From NCBI RefSeq assembly GCF_009811415.1, contig NZ_BLIG01000016.1, positions 1 to 64,000 of the forward strand: a DNA stretch of 64,000 nucleotides, given 5' to 3'. The stretch comes from Alteromonas sp. KUL106 (GTDB taxonomy: Bacteria; Pseudomonadota; Gammaproteobacteria; Enterobacterales; Alteromonadaceae). The translations under genes and the position numbers were made by a program. The notes under the pieces were generated by a model. The model was given only the letters and a program-made list of their open reading frames with translations, searched no databases and was not told the DNA's origin. This document shows positions 28,851-37,511 of the stretch, in pieces. Numbering within the stretch: the first letter of the stretch is position 1; each line of letters opens with the position of its first letter.

Positions 28851-31541
28851 GTGAATAGTTTAGTTAGTTCGGTCAGCAATATTAACAACTCTAAATCTAG
28901 GTTCGTAGAGCATTGTAATGATATGTTGCGTTTAATTGACCCTAACGCACACGCTTCCTTTGTAAAGGATAAATGGATAATTCCTTTTTCTTCAACTAAT
29001 GCCAGAGCAGAAAATCTGTATGCAACGTTAGATTTCAACGACTTCAATAATGAAAATTTAAAATTCAAATCAAGTATCAAAATTGAATTTGAAGTTGGAG
29101 ACTTTATTAAATTGACGATCATTGATTTTGCCAAGTGGCTTTTTCTAAAGCAAAAGCACAACAATTGTTTGGACTATAGAAGTGTTTGGTATTTGGAAAT
29201 GCTAAGAATGCTTTTTGCTTATCTTAGAGTAAATAATATCAAATTACTTGATGAATCCAAGCTGGAGGACTTCTTTAATTTAACTCTGACTCACGATTTT
29301 GTAGAAAATGCTTTCGTTAGACGCCTATCATCTCCTGCTTATGGTTCTCGATTTAAAATGTTTAACTTAGCTAACATTGCAAGAGCTTTACGCATTCACA
29401 GCGTAGAGGATGTTGTTGCTAATATCCATGAGGAGGATTTGAATAAGGCGCTAAATTCAGCATGTCTATCTCAGATGGGGATGACTTTGGCAGATTACAA
29501 GAATGGAGGAACATTTGATTTTTTGACTTTGGATGTAGGTAAACATTATGTTGATTATTGTGCAAGCTTCTTTGAACAACATATTGTTTTTTCTACAGCA
29601 CTTCGCTGTTCTATTTTTGAGCTAGGATTTGATTTAGAAGAAAAGATAAATCAATCTAGCTGGAATGCGTTATTTAATGAAAATAGAGAGCAGCTCTGCA
29701 ATTTAATTACTACTAAATTTAACGAAATAGTTGCGAAGTATCATGCATTTAATATAGATAAACTTAATAAAATAATATTAAATTTAAAATTAGATGAAAC
29801 TCGTTTTGACTCCTATGAGTTTGTAAGAGCGCTGATGTATGCTCGCTTTTATGATGATCAGCTAAAAAAAAGAGAACAAATACTGTCAGAATACACTTCG
29901 AGTGTTAATAGTGATAATTCAGGCTTCAAGATCGACTTTTCGTTACAAGAATTCGATGAGCATTGTGACAATGTTTTAAGCGAGCAAGCTTTAGATTTTA
30001 AGAAAGCAGATGCACTTCTGAACGAATATTTAGAACTATTTCGGGATAGAACTAATGTCAAATTGATGAGTTTTTTCAGAGATGTCGAAGCCGCTGGTAT
30101 AACTGCTTTGATTGCTTACACTGGGTGGAGGGCAAGTGAGTATGGGTTCCCTGAGTCATCGTTGAAATCGACTGTCAATAAAGAAATCTTAGATGCCGTT
30201 TATTCACCGTTTCGATTTTACATAAAGTGGATTTCACCAAAGACAAATGGCGAAACATTACTAGAAAGAGAAATTACGTTATCAACAGCAATTCTTATTA
30301 AGCAATTGTCTGCTTTCACTGCTACAAATAATAATGGTTTTGCGTTGACTTCTGCCACATTTGGAGACGCAACGCTGATTGAGAGACATGTCGACAGAAT
30401 GGTATCAAGACATTGGCAAAGATTTCCTGAAAGATATGAAGTTTTTTTGGAGCTAGATGAGCTTGAATCACTAACGATTAAGGATACTGATTGCGATTCA
30501 GCTGATTTAAAAAGAAAGGCGTATTTGTCAGGCAAATACGATTTGAACAACCCTGTAGTTGAAAATCTTATAGAACTAAAAGATAAATTAAGGAAGGATA
30601 ATCAAGTCTTAGAGCTAATTTCTCGCAGTTATAAAGTTGTTGGCAAGCACTTACGTTTTGGTGAAACTATAAGACGTTATGTCAATGGCGAGCTTGATTT
30701 GATTAGTGTTGGCCTACTCGAAAACGGTTTATCTCAAGAAACTCTGGACCACATTAGAATACATAATGGCAAGAACAGCAACACTGATACTAAGGCTATA
30801 ATAAAAGAGCTTAAAATAGGAATACTTAGACCAACTCCCCATGCATTGAGGCATATATGGGCCGAAGCAGTATTAAGGCGGTATAAGGGCGACATAGGCA
30901 AGTTTATTAGAGCAAATTTCAAACACATTGATGAACGTTTTTTTATGGCGTATTTAAAGGGGAAAGAAGCTAAAGCTTTAATGCAGGTCGCCAAGAGAAC
31001 AACAATAAATTATATCGTAAAAAATAGAATCAAAAGTCTTAATGATGAAAAAAGACATTATGCGGGTCTGTTTGACCGGTTCATAAACAAAGCTATTGCT
31101 ATTACTCATGTTAAAACACATGAAGACTATGAAAAACTAACAAACAAAGTTTCAAATGACAGAATAATCGATATCAAAGTTAATCCTTGGAGTACGTGTG
31201 TGTTACGAAAGGGTACATTTATTCAAGCCAAGTGCACAGAAGATGATATACCTCAACGGCATAAAGCTGAACCTAGACTTTGCTTAGGCTGCATCAACGG
31301 TGATGTTGAAGAAGGAAATTTCAACGGCATTGTTGTATATATCAAACCGGATGTCGAAGCTTGTAGAAACCCTAAACTGCCTATGTTCATTAAAAAGGCG
31401 CATTTATTTACGGTGAGACTAGCTTTAAAGCGTATTCTAGAGCTAGGTAAAAATTACGATGATTCACCTTATCAAAAATATGTTGATTTTCTATACGAAA
31501 CAATAGAAATGGTTGATAGCTTTGGGGAAGCTTCCAAATGA
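28851..31541 (+). CDS. Large tyrosine recombinase with C-terminal cysteine cluster (GmtZ-like)
   Basis: This 896-residue protein starts at GTG, immediately after the previous stop, with AGGAGGT 7 nt upstream. Its catalytic residues are R427 in TGWRASEYG, H664 and R667 in TPHALRHIWAE, H692 in FKHIDERF, and Y701 in MAYLKG. After the catalytic domain, C783, C795, C811 and C814 could form a zinc site (TCVLRKG, LCLGC). The first 400 residues are a long helical region without known motifs. Such length is unusual for a tyrosine recombinase (300-450 residues) but fits the large integrases in recombinase-trio elements. Confidence 0.88.
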   Translation: MNSLVSSVSNINNSKSRFVEHCNDMLRLIDPNAHASFVKDKWIIPFSSTNARAENLYATLDFNDFNNENLKFKSSIKIEFEVGDFIKLTIIDFAKWLFLKQKHNNCLDYRSVWYLEMLRMLFAYLRVNNIKLLDESKLEDFFNLTLTHDFVENAFVRRLSSPAYGSRFKMFNLANIARALRIHSVEDVVANIHEEDLNKALNSACLSQMGMTLADYKNGGTFDFLTLDVGKHYVDYCASFFEQHIVFSTALRCSIFELGFDLEEKINQSSWNALFNENREQLCNLITTKFNEIVAKYHAFNIDKLNKIILNLKLDETRFDSYEFVRALMYARFYDDQLKKREQILSEYTSSVNSDNSGFKIDFSLQEFDEHCDNVLSEQALDFKKADALLNEYLELFRDRTNVKLMSFFRDVEAAGITALIAYTGWRASEYGFPESSLKSTVNKEILDAVYSPFRFYIKWISPKTNGETLLEREITLSTAILIKQLSAFTATNNNGFALTSATFGDATLIERHVDRMVSRHWQRFPERYEVFLELDELESLTIKDTDCDSADLKRKAYLSGKYDLNNPVVENLIELKDKLRKDNQVLELISRSYKVVGKHLRFGETIRRYVNGELDLISVGLLENGLSQETLDHIRIHNGKNSNTDTKAIIKELKIGILRPTPHALRHIWAEAVLRRYKGDIGKFIRANFKHIDERFFMAYLKGKEAKALMQVAKRTTINYIVKNRIKSLNDEKRHYAGLFDRFINKAIAITHVKTHEDYEKLTNKVSNDRIIDIKVNPWSTCVLRKGTFIQAKCTEDDIPQRHKAEPRLCLGCINGDVEEGNFNGIVVYIKPDVEACRNPKLPMFIKKAHLFTVRLALKRILELGKNYDDSPYQKYVDFLYETIEMVDSFGEASK

Positions 31542-32056
31542 ACAGTGATTACTATGAAAACTTTTTATTAGAAGAAAACGGTCAAGGACTTGAGACCACA
31601 GAAGTAGGTAAGAAGTTAGAGTGGATTAAGCTTCATCCAACTGCTGAAAAAGCTTACAAAGCGATAAATAACCTTAAAGAGGAAAAGTTGCGCTATATCA
31701 GAGGGCACCCAAATCAGAATAGCTATGAAACAAAAAAACATTGGACTTTTACAAAGGCAGAGGTCGGTAGAAAAATTGGAAAAGAGTCTCAGCCATTATT
31801 TAATAGTAATACTTTCTCCGAAGGCTTGACCGAACATTATGATAATGCAATCAAAGAGCTACATAAGTCTAAAGAAGATAGATTAAAAAAAACTAACAAA
31901 GGTTATCAACATAGGACTAAAGAAGAGCTGGTTAACAGTACTAAAACACTAACGGATGAAAATAAAAAACTACTCCAGAATACCTGTGAAGAGCTATACG
32001 AAAGGTTTTTGAATGACATACCTCTCGATATAAAACGAAAACTTGGTTTAAAATAA
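31538..32056 (+). CDS. Small basic accessory protein of the recombination module (GmtX/TnpC-like)
   Basis: This 172-residue, lysine-rich, mostly helical protein overlaps the preceding stop by 4 bp (ATGA), so it belongs to the same operon. FTKAEVGRKIGKESQPLF near residues 65-82 resembles a small helix-turn-helix, and the C-terminal TKTLTDENKKLLQNTCEEL is a probable coiled coil. TnpC of Tn554 and related small proteins occupy the same position and help set orientation or efficiency of insertion. The assignment rests on position and character, not on a recognisable motif. Confidence 0.7.
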   Translation: MNSDYYENFLLEENGQGLETTEVGKKLEWIKLHPTAEKAYKAINNLKEEKLRYIRGHPNQNSYETKKHWTFTKAEVGRKIGKESQPLFNSNTFSEGLTEHYDNAIKELHKSKEDRLKKTNKGYQHRTKEELVNSTKTLTDENKKLLQNTCEELYERFLNDIPLDIKRKLGLK

Positions 32057-32420
32057 CGGCACTCGCTTTATCAGAGCACGGCATTAAAAAGTACGCATAA
32101 TGCGCTTGGAAATTGTACGCTTTTTCTCTTGAGTATTCACAAATACCTCTTTGCACATGAGCGTTAAACTAGACCTGTATTCATGGTTGCCGTTAGCAAC
32201 TTGTAGTAGATAAGCGAGCAGAGCCGTCACCTAGATGACAAAAAATAGCTGTTCCTTACATTTCAACGCTTTTAGAAGTCTAGTTTCTATTGCTTCTTCT
32301 TGAAGAGTTTTTCCAATTTCTTTGGGTTTTAGTTAAGGAGCAGTTAAGCAATGGACTAGGTTACAACTGCGGTGTAGTATTGGCGTATTCATCCCAACTG
32401 GAGGGGGAGTAGTATTCAAA
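32057..32420. other. Intergenic region between recombination module and cargo
   Basis: No coding sequence is supported. A short palindrome GCATAATGC lies about 40 nt after the module, without a U-tract. GGAGGGGGAG near 32399-32408 is the probable ribosome-binding site of the next gene, with unusually long spacing to its ATG. Confidence 0.4.
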
Positions 32421-33014
32421 ATGGAAAAAGCGCAGACTACGGTTCAACGTTGGGCATCACCGTTAATAATGTCTCTTACCTTCTCTATCTTTATTCTCTC
32501 TTTGTTCATTTATTTTGTAGAGCCAGTGGGTTCTTATGCGGAATATCTCAGTCCCGATTTGAAACTTACTAACGAAGATGCAAAAGGATTGGTTTCACTT
32601 GTCCAGAACGATATTTATGAGCTTGTCATCTCGGTATTAATCTTCTTAAACTCTTTAATTGCTGCACTTTCAGTGTGGTATATCAAGACAAATACAGAAG
32701 AAAAAGCTGAGCAGAATATAAAAAAGCGGCTTAAAGAATATTTGGCCGGGGCAGAGTTTGAAAAGCAGCTTAGAGTCGAGCTCGATGCAAAAGCAGCGTC
32801 CTATCTTAAAAGCGCCCAATCGGATATGGATAGTTTTGCTAAAGATTTTGCTGATGCTGCTAACAATATTTATCAATTGCAATATGACCAAATTGACAGC
32901 GAACGCCGATTAGCAGAACTATCAAGGCAAATGCGAATTATAGCGAAAGCTGTTGCTGACAAGGATACTTCTGAGAGCGATGGCAATAACTTAAGGTTTA
33001 GAAAAGGGGATTAG
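32421..33014 (+). CDS. Two-helix membrane protein with long coiled coil (cargo, unknown)
   Basis: This is a 197-residue protein. Hydrophobic helices at about residues 15-37 (LIMSLTFSIFILSLFIYF) and 65-92 (LVISVLIFLNSLIAALSVWYI) flank a polar loop of about 30 residues. A charged, probably coiled-coil tail of about 100 residues follows (EEKAEQNIKKRL; RLAELSRQMRIIAKAVADKD) and should face the cytoplasm. I do not recognise the family. It is separated by 3 bp from an ImmA/IrrE peptidase gene and is the first gene of a three-gene operon. Membrane-plus-coiled-coil subunits often serve as effectors or anchors in defence systems, but no function is shown. Confidence 0.75.
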   Translation: MEKAQTTVQRWASPLIMSLTFSIFILSLFIYFVEPVGSYAEYLSPDLKLTNEDAKGLVSLVQNDIYELVISVLIFLNSLIAALSVWYIKTNTEEKAEQNIKKRLKEYLAGAEFEKQLRVELDAKAASYLKSAQSDMDSFAKDFADAANNIYQLQYDQIDSERRLAELSRQMRIIAKAVADKDTSESDGNNLRFRKGD

Positions 33015-33017
33015 TGA

Positions 33018-33560
33018 ATGGCTTTCGTGAGAAAGGGACGAGTAAAAACTAAAGCTGAGGCTGACCAACCAGATATCCATACGTCAGAGGACTTGCTGCT
33101 ATATGCGGAGAAAAAGGGAATAAAGACGGATCCATTAAATATTGCAGAGCTAGCACATGAGCTTGGTATAGTAGTTCGATATGAACCTATGGACGGGGAC
33201 GATTCTGGCTCGTTAGAGATGAACGATAAAGAAAACAGATGGATAATGACAATTAATTCTCTCCATCATCCCCATAGGCAACGTTTTACAATGGCGCACG
33301 AGCTTGGGCATTTTATTAAACATTCGCCAATCTCGTCGCGGTTTCATGACACGAACTTTTTTCGGAACTCTGAATCAAATCAAATGGAGACTGAAGCTAA
33401 TAACTTCGCAGCCGATCTTTTAATGCCAAAAGATAAATTTGATTATTTCGTTCAAAACAAATCGGCTTCAGCAGAAGCGGTGGCGGAATATTTTCAGGTT
33501 TCTACTATTGCTGCAAGGGTCAGAGCTAAGCAGTTGGGGTATACTGGGCACGGTTTATGA
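33018..33560 (+). CDS. ImmA/IrrE-family zinc metallopeptidase
   Basis: This 180-residue protein carries the zinc-binding HELGH motif (H94, E95, H98) in FTMAHELGHFIKHS, and the third ligand region METEANNFAADLLMP (about 123-137), the signature of ImmA/IrrE peptidases. These enzymes usually cleave a repressor or a toxin partner after a stress signal. No helix-turn-helix partner gene is directly adjacent; instead it is between the membrane protein and the beta-family protein, overlapping the latter by 4 bp. The protease may switch on one of the two. All catalytic residues are present. Confidence 0.92.
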   Translation: MAFVRKGRVKTKAEADQPDIHTSEDLLLYAEKKGIKTDPLNIAELAHELGIVVRYEPMDGDDSGSLEMNDKENRWIMTINSLHHPHRQRFTMAHELGHFIKHSPISSRFHDTNFFRNSESNQMETEANNFAADLLMPKDKFDYFVQNKSASAEAVAEYFQVSTIAARVRAKQLGYTGHGL

Positions 33561-34633
33561 AAAAGCTTTACTACCCAATTTTAAAAACTAGAGACGCTGA
33601 ACTAAGGGCTATGAAACATTTGTCCGTTGAGGTATTGCAACGTACATGTCCAATTTATGAATTAACAAAGTCTAGGAAAACAACAAAAGTTCCAGATGGC
33701 GATATTCACAGAAGAATGAAAGTTATAGAAGAAATTCAGGGTCACAACGAGTTTATATTAGACCTATCAACAGACGAAACCTATACGAACCCTCAAATAA
33801 AACAGCTCTTGTCTCCCTATCACGGGTTTAGCGATTGGTTCTACTTCGTAGTGGAAAATTACCGCAATCTAAATATTATCCCAACGGTCCATATTTACGA
33901 AGACGAAGACGGATTTTCAAATGAAGTATCAGAGTTTGTCAGAAAGATGTCTCAAATCAAAACAAAACTTGCTCTCCGTTTACCGCATGATCTAGGTGTA
34001 GACGATATACTTGAATATTTAAAGTCGGTAATCGAAGCAATGGACGAACGTTGCAAGTTAATTATTATTTTCGATGCTGGTCATGTAACTGAAGCCGAAT
34101 ATGCAAAAGTGATAGGTTCTTTTACCGAGTCCTGCGAAGCTGTAGAACGTTTAGATAGACTTGAGAGTATTGTTGTTGCGTCTTCTTCATTCCCCTCTGA
34201 CGTTAAAAATTCTGGCGGCCATGATGCAGAGGGGGATTTTGCCATACTAGAGGAGAAAATTTATCTCGCGGTAAAAGATGAGTGCCCAATCGTAGAATGT
34301 GGCGACTATGCATCAATCAATACTGAGCAAATCGAAATGCGTGGTGGTACGTTCGTCCCAAGATTGGACATCGTTACAGAGGATTGCAATAGATTCGTGT
34401 ATAAGAGATACCGACGCGATGATGGAAGTTATCCAAGATGTGCGAAGCAGATGTTAAAGGATAAGCGATACAAAGGAGATAACGGTTGGTGGTCTAACGA
34501 TGAAATAGCGCTAGCAAGCAATGATGTACCAAATGGTATAAGCCCTGCCTATTGGATATCTGTGCGAGTTGATTATTACATAAACATGAAGATAAAAAAG
34601 CGTTTAGAAGAGCTAGAGCTTCCTGAACGCTGA
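33557..34633 (+). CDS. Beta-family (T4 beta-like, sce7725-like) protein
   Basis: This 358-residue protein opens with YYPILKTRDAELRAMKHLS, the typical start of the family of phage-T4-beta-like proteins found in mobile islands. TIM-barrel-like strands follow (FILDLSTDETYTNP, IIPTVHIYEDED, KLIIIFDAGHV). The biochemical role of the family is unknown. It overlaps the ImmA/IrrE gene by 4 bp (ATGA) and converges on the nuclease-like gene with a 21-bp overlap. Beta-like genes next to sce7726-type genes are a recurring pair as I recall, which supports treating the two as one functional unit. Confidence 0.75.
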   Translation: MKKLYYPILKTRDAELRAMKHLSVEVLQRTCPIYELTKSRKTTKVPDGDIHRRMKVIEEIQGHNEFILDLSTDETYTNPQIKQLLSPYHGFSDWFYFVVENYRNLNIIPTVHIYEDEDGFSNEVSEFVRKMSQIKTKLALRLPHDLGVDDILEYLKSVIEAMDERCKLIIIFDAGHVTEAEYAKVIGSFTESCEAVERLDRLESIVVASSSFPSDVKNSGGHDAEGDFAILEEKIYLAVKDECPIVECGDYASINTEQIEMRGGTFVPRLDIVTEDCNRFVYKRYRRDDGSYPRCAKQMLKDKRYKGDNGWWSNDEIALASNDVPNGISPAYWISVRVDYYINMKIKKRLEELELPER

Positions 34634-35263
34634 GCTTCTGGGTTTGGTTATAATGATCAAGTCATCGGAATTAAGTTGTTTATAGCTTTCTTTGCGGATA
34701 ATTTCTGTAGGCAACTGATACCTATCTCTTAAGTTACTACGTGAAAGCGCTTTAATGTCAGAGAAGGTTTTCAACTTTGTAAGTAATTGGCAAAGTTCAT
34801 GAGTCGACACATTCGGGGTAGGCTTACTGATACGCCTCAATTGTATGCTTGTAATCGTGCTTAGAAGCGCCATTTTATTCTGTATCTTAAATATCTTTGG
34901 GCTTCTTAGTTTTTTTACTGAGTTTCTAGTAACTACATTTAAGCCAACCCATCGCGGAGCGATTTCTCTGATCTTTTTAATATTTGCAGGCTCACATACA
35001 ACTACTACTGCATCAAAATAAAGGCGATAGTCTTTCAGTTGATTCGCTAGTGCATTAATGTTGTCGTTTTCACTTTTTATTTCATATCCAGTGACTACAG
35101 TGTTTGAGATAGACATGATATCAGCTCTGCGCCTACCAAATAAAAATGGAACTTCAGAACCTACAGCGTCTACATTCGAATCGTCTAAAAGTGACGATAC
35201 GAGTAGTTTTTTAATTTCTATCTCATTCAAAATATAATGTTTATTTATACAGATTAATTTCAA
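34613..35263 (-). CDS. sce7726-family protein with PD-(D/E)XK nuclease-like core
   Basis: This 216-residue protein has a nuclease-like core in its N-terminal third: E37, then D48 in RRRADIM, and E61-I-K63 in GYEIKSENDN, in the order of the PD-(D/E)XK fold. FDAVVVVCE follows as the next core strand. The C-terminal half has a possible winged-helix part (KALSRSNLRDRYQLPTE). It is transcribed against the beta-family gene, and the two coding ends overlap by 21 bp, so the expression of each may restrain the other. Nuclease activity is inferred from the motif only. Confidence 0.72.
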   Translation of the reverse strand: MKLICINKHYILNEIEIKKLLVSSLLDDSNVDAVGSEVPFLFGRRRADIMSISNTVVTGYEIKSENDNINALANQLKDYRLYFDAVVVVCEPANIKKIREIAPRWVGLNVVTRNSVKKLRSPKIFKIQNKMALLSTITSIQLRRISKPTPNVSTHELCQLLTKLKTFSDIKALSRSNLRDRYQLPTEIIRKESYKQLNSDDLIIITKPRSSAFRKL

Positions 35264-35485
35264 AGTATAAATTATTTCAATTTACCTATAAAGGCTATCT
35301 TTACGCCTTTGTAACGCGCACTTAGTTTCGCTCTCTAGCTAGGCTCAACAAGTGAACAAACTCAATGTTCTTTTCTTTTTGAGACTATAAAGCTATCCTT
35401 TGGTTTGAGGTTGTGTATTATCGCAATACAAGGGTGATGTGTTACCTGCACCTCTCACCCTAAATTGTTCCGAGTAGGATTTTTT

Positions 35486-35713
35486 ATGGAAAAAGTAGAC
35501 GTTTTAAAACTTGCTGAACTGGTAAATGCTCAATCTCTTACGGGAGAACTCGCGGAGCACCTTTTGAATACTAATGGCGTCCTTTATGAAGCCGCTGAGG
35601 AGACTAATAAATTTAGGAGGTTACTGCAAAATGGCGAAGTATCTGAAGGGTATTTTCAAAGTGGGGTCTTTGTAAATGAAAAGGTAGTGGCGTGCTTACC
35701 TGTTACTGAGTGA
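35486..35713 (+). CDS. Small hypothetical protein
   Basis: This 75-residue acidic protein starts at the ATG at 35486, preceded by AGGA; an in-frame TTG at 35465 is less likely. I do not recognise it. It has no membrane segment or cysteine motif. It ends about 7 bp before the first trace of the repeat array, so it could be functionally tied to the array or simply be its border. Confidence 0.5.
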   Translation: MEKVDVLKLAELVNAQSLTGELAEHLLNTNGVLYEAAEETNKFRRLLQNGEVSEGYFQSGVFVNEKVVACLPVTE

Positions 35714-35719
35714 GTTGTT

Positions 35720-37140
35720 TTATTTCCACCTACTTCTTCGGCCAATAGGTCCTTATACGCTCAGGTATTGTAGAAATAACGCTAATATAATTTTATTTTT
35801 TAAAGCGATCTAAAATGGTAGGAAATACGTGCTACAGCCTAAAAACGCCCCATTAAATGTATTCTCATCCAATTTTTTCGGATAGTAGGCCCTTATATAC
35901 TTGGGGGTTGTACAATCACCACCCAGATTCCTTTCGAAGGCGATCTAAAATGGTAGGAAATACGTTGCTACAGCCTAAAAACGCCCCATTAAATGTATTC
36001 GCACCCAATTTTTTCGAATATTAGGCCCCGATATACTTGGGGGTTGTACAATTACCACCCAGATGCCTTGTGAAGGCGATCTAAAATGGTAGGAAATACG
36101 ACACTACAGCTTAAAAACGGTCTATTAAACGTGTTTTCACCCAATTTTTTCTCATACACTCTGGGCTTGTACAATTGCCATCCAGATGTCCTTCGAGGCG
36201 ATCTAAACTGGTAGGAAATACAATACAACAGCTAGGAACGAGCCATTAAACGTATTTCCACCCACTTTTTTCCAGTCAATAGAGCCTAGTATGTTCAGAG
36301 ATTATACAAAGGATGCTCAGATTCTCTTCGAGACGATCTAAACTGGTAGGAAATACAATGCAACAGCCTAGATGTATTCCTTTAAACCTATTTTCACCCA
36401 CTTTTTTCGGTCATTAGGTTCTTTTAGGTTCAGGAATAATACAAATAATGCTCAGATTCTCTTCGAGACGATCTAAACTGGTAGGAAATACAATATGACA
36501 GCGTAGAAACATTCCATTAAACGTATTTCTACACACTTTTTTCGGTCATTAGGTCCTTTTATGTTCAGGAATAATACAAATAATGCTCAGATTCTCTTCG
36601 GACGATCTAGACTGGTAGGAAATACAATACAGCAGCTAGAAACGAGCCATTAGACGTACTTCCTCCCACTTTTTCAATCAATAAATCTTTATATATTCGG
36701 GGAGATTTTACAAATAATGCTCGAATGCCATTAGAAGTCGATCAAAACTGGTAGGAAATACTAAGCTACAGCTTGATAACACCCGGTTAAGCGTATTTCA
36801 ATCCACTTCTTCGGGCAGTGGGTCTTCATACACTTGGGGATTATACAAATAATACCTAGATGCCCTTCGAAGACGATCTAAACTGGTAGGAAACATTACA
36901 TTATCCGGTTTACAACTCATATTTTTTGGTCAATAGACTATACGTTCAGCGATTATGCAAACAATGCTTAGATTCCATTTGAAGGCGATGTAGACTGGGA
37001 AAATCCTAATATTTAGGCCGCGAAATACAACTAAACGTATTCTCCACGACGTTTAGGGGTCGGAATACAGTTACGTCAGAGGAGAGTGTACGAGTAATAC
37101 TTAGAGACCATATAAGCGCGATATGAAACGTGGATAGTTG
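35720..37140. repeat. Array of about eleven 135-bp structured repeats without long ORFs
   Basis: The core TGGTAGGAAATAC or a derivative begins at 35816, 35951, 36087, 36209, 36344, 36479, 36613, 36749, 36884, 36996 and 37131. Spacing is 134-136 bp except for two shorter units (122 and 112). A partial unit precedes the first core. Units 1-3 and 4-9 are two subtypes; 10 and 11 are strongly decayed but keep the period. In each clear unit the core can pair with a GTATTTCCACCCA-like segment about 30 nt downstream, followed by T5-T6 in most units. A second stem before the core (AGAT-CCTT or -CTC with AAGG or GAG-ATCT) varies with matching changes on both sides. No conserved reading frame runs through the units. 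The array resembles neither CRISPR nor integron attC sites; function unknown. Confidence 0.9.
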
Positions 37141-37200
37141 AGTGTAAGTCGTTTTTAACCAATAGAATATATTGAAATTTCTTTCAAAAATGGTTTTCTA

Positions 37201-37233
37201 TGTGACTTATAGTCCGTGGTATTAAAGTCTACG
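37201..37233 (+). promoter_or_regulatory. C-box operator of the restriction-modification system
   Basis: GACTTATAGTC at 37204-37214 followed by CCGTGG and then ATTAAAGTC (37221-37229) matches the GACT-N3-AGTC double operator of restriction-modification controller proteins, including the typical CCGTG spacer. It lies 39-68 bp before the GTG start of the controller gene, where the controller would activate, and at high level repress, its own operon. Confidence 0.85.
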
Positions 37234-37271
37234 TTTGTGATGATTGTCCTCGACTTAACCGGGAGTTACAC

Positions 37272-37511
37272 GTGGACAACGAAAAGCTTCTCATGCAATT
37301 TGGAACAAAGATTGCGCATATACGCAGGGCGAAAGGTCTAAGCCAAGAAAAATTGGCAGAAATGACTGAACTAGATAGGACTTATATCAGCTCTATAGAG
37401 AGAGGGAAGAGAAATGTAAGTTTAATAAATATTGTTCGTGTCGCGAAAGCACTTAATTGTCCACCTAGTGAACTCTTTAGTGAACTGGGAGACAACATTG
37501 GACAATATTGA
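37272..37511 (+). CDS. Restriction-modification controller (C) protein, XRE-type HTH
   Basis: This 79-residue protein starts at GTG (37272) with GGGAG 6-10 nt upstream. A single helix-turn-helix domain fills most of it: GTKIAHIRRAKGLSQEKLA followed by TELDRTYISSIERGKRN, the arrangement of C proteins such as those of PvuII- and Esp1396I-type systems. A canonical C-box lies upstream. The 3' end overlaps the endonuclease start by 14 bp, which is the usual C-R gene order. The expected role is to delay endonuclease expression until the methylase has protected a new host. Confidence 0.9.
   Translation: MDNEKLLMQFGTKIAHIRRAKGLSQEKLAEMTELDRTYISSIERGKRNVSLINIVRVAKALNCPPSELFSELGDNIGQY

Noticed and set aside
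35807..36330. Small peptides encoded by each unit (ATGGTAGGAAAT... reading frames)
   Set aside because: Units 1-3 have an ATG at the core but lengths and frames differ, and units 4-9 have CTG there.
35720..37140. Array as CRISPR
   Set aside because: The repeated part covers most of each 135-bp period; there are no short identical repeats with unique spacers, and no cas genes.
35720..37140. Array as integron attC sites
   Set aside because: No GTTRRRY/RYYYAAC core pairs, no cassettes between the units and no IntI-type integrase beside it.
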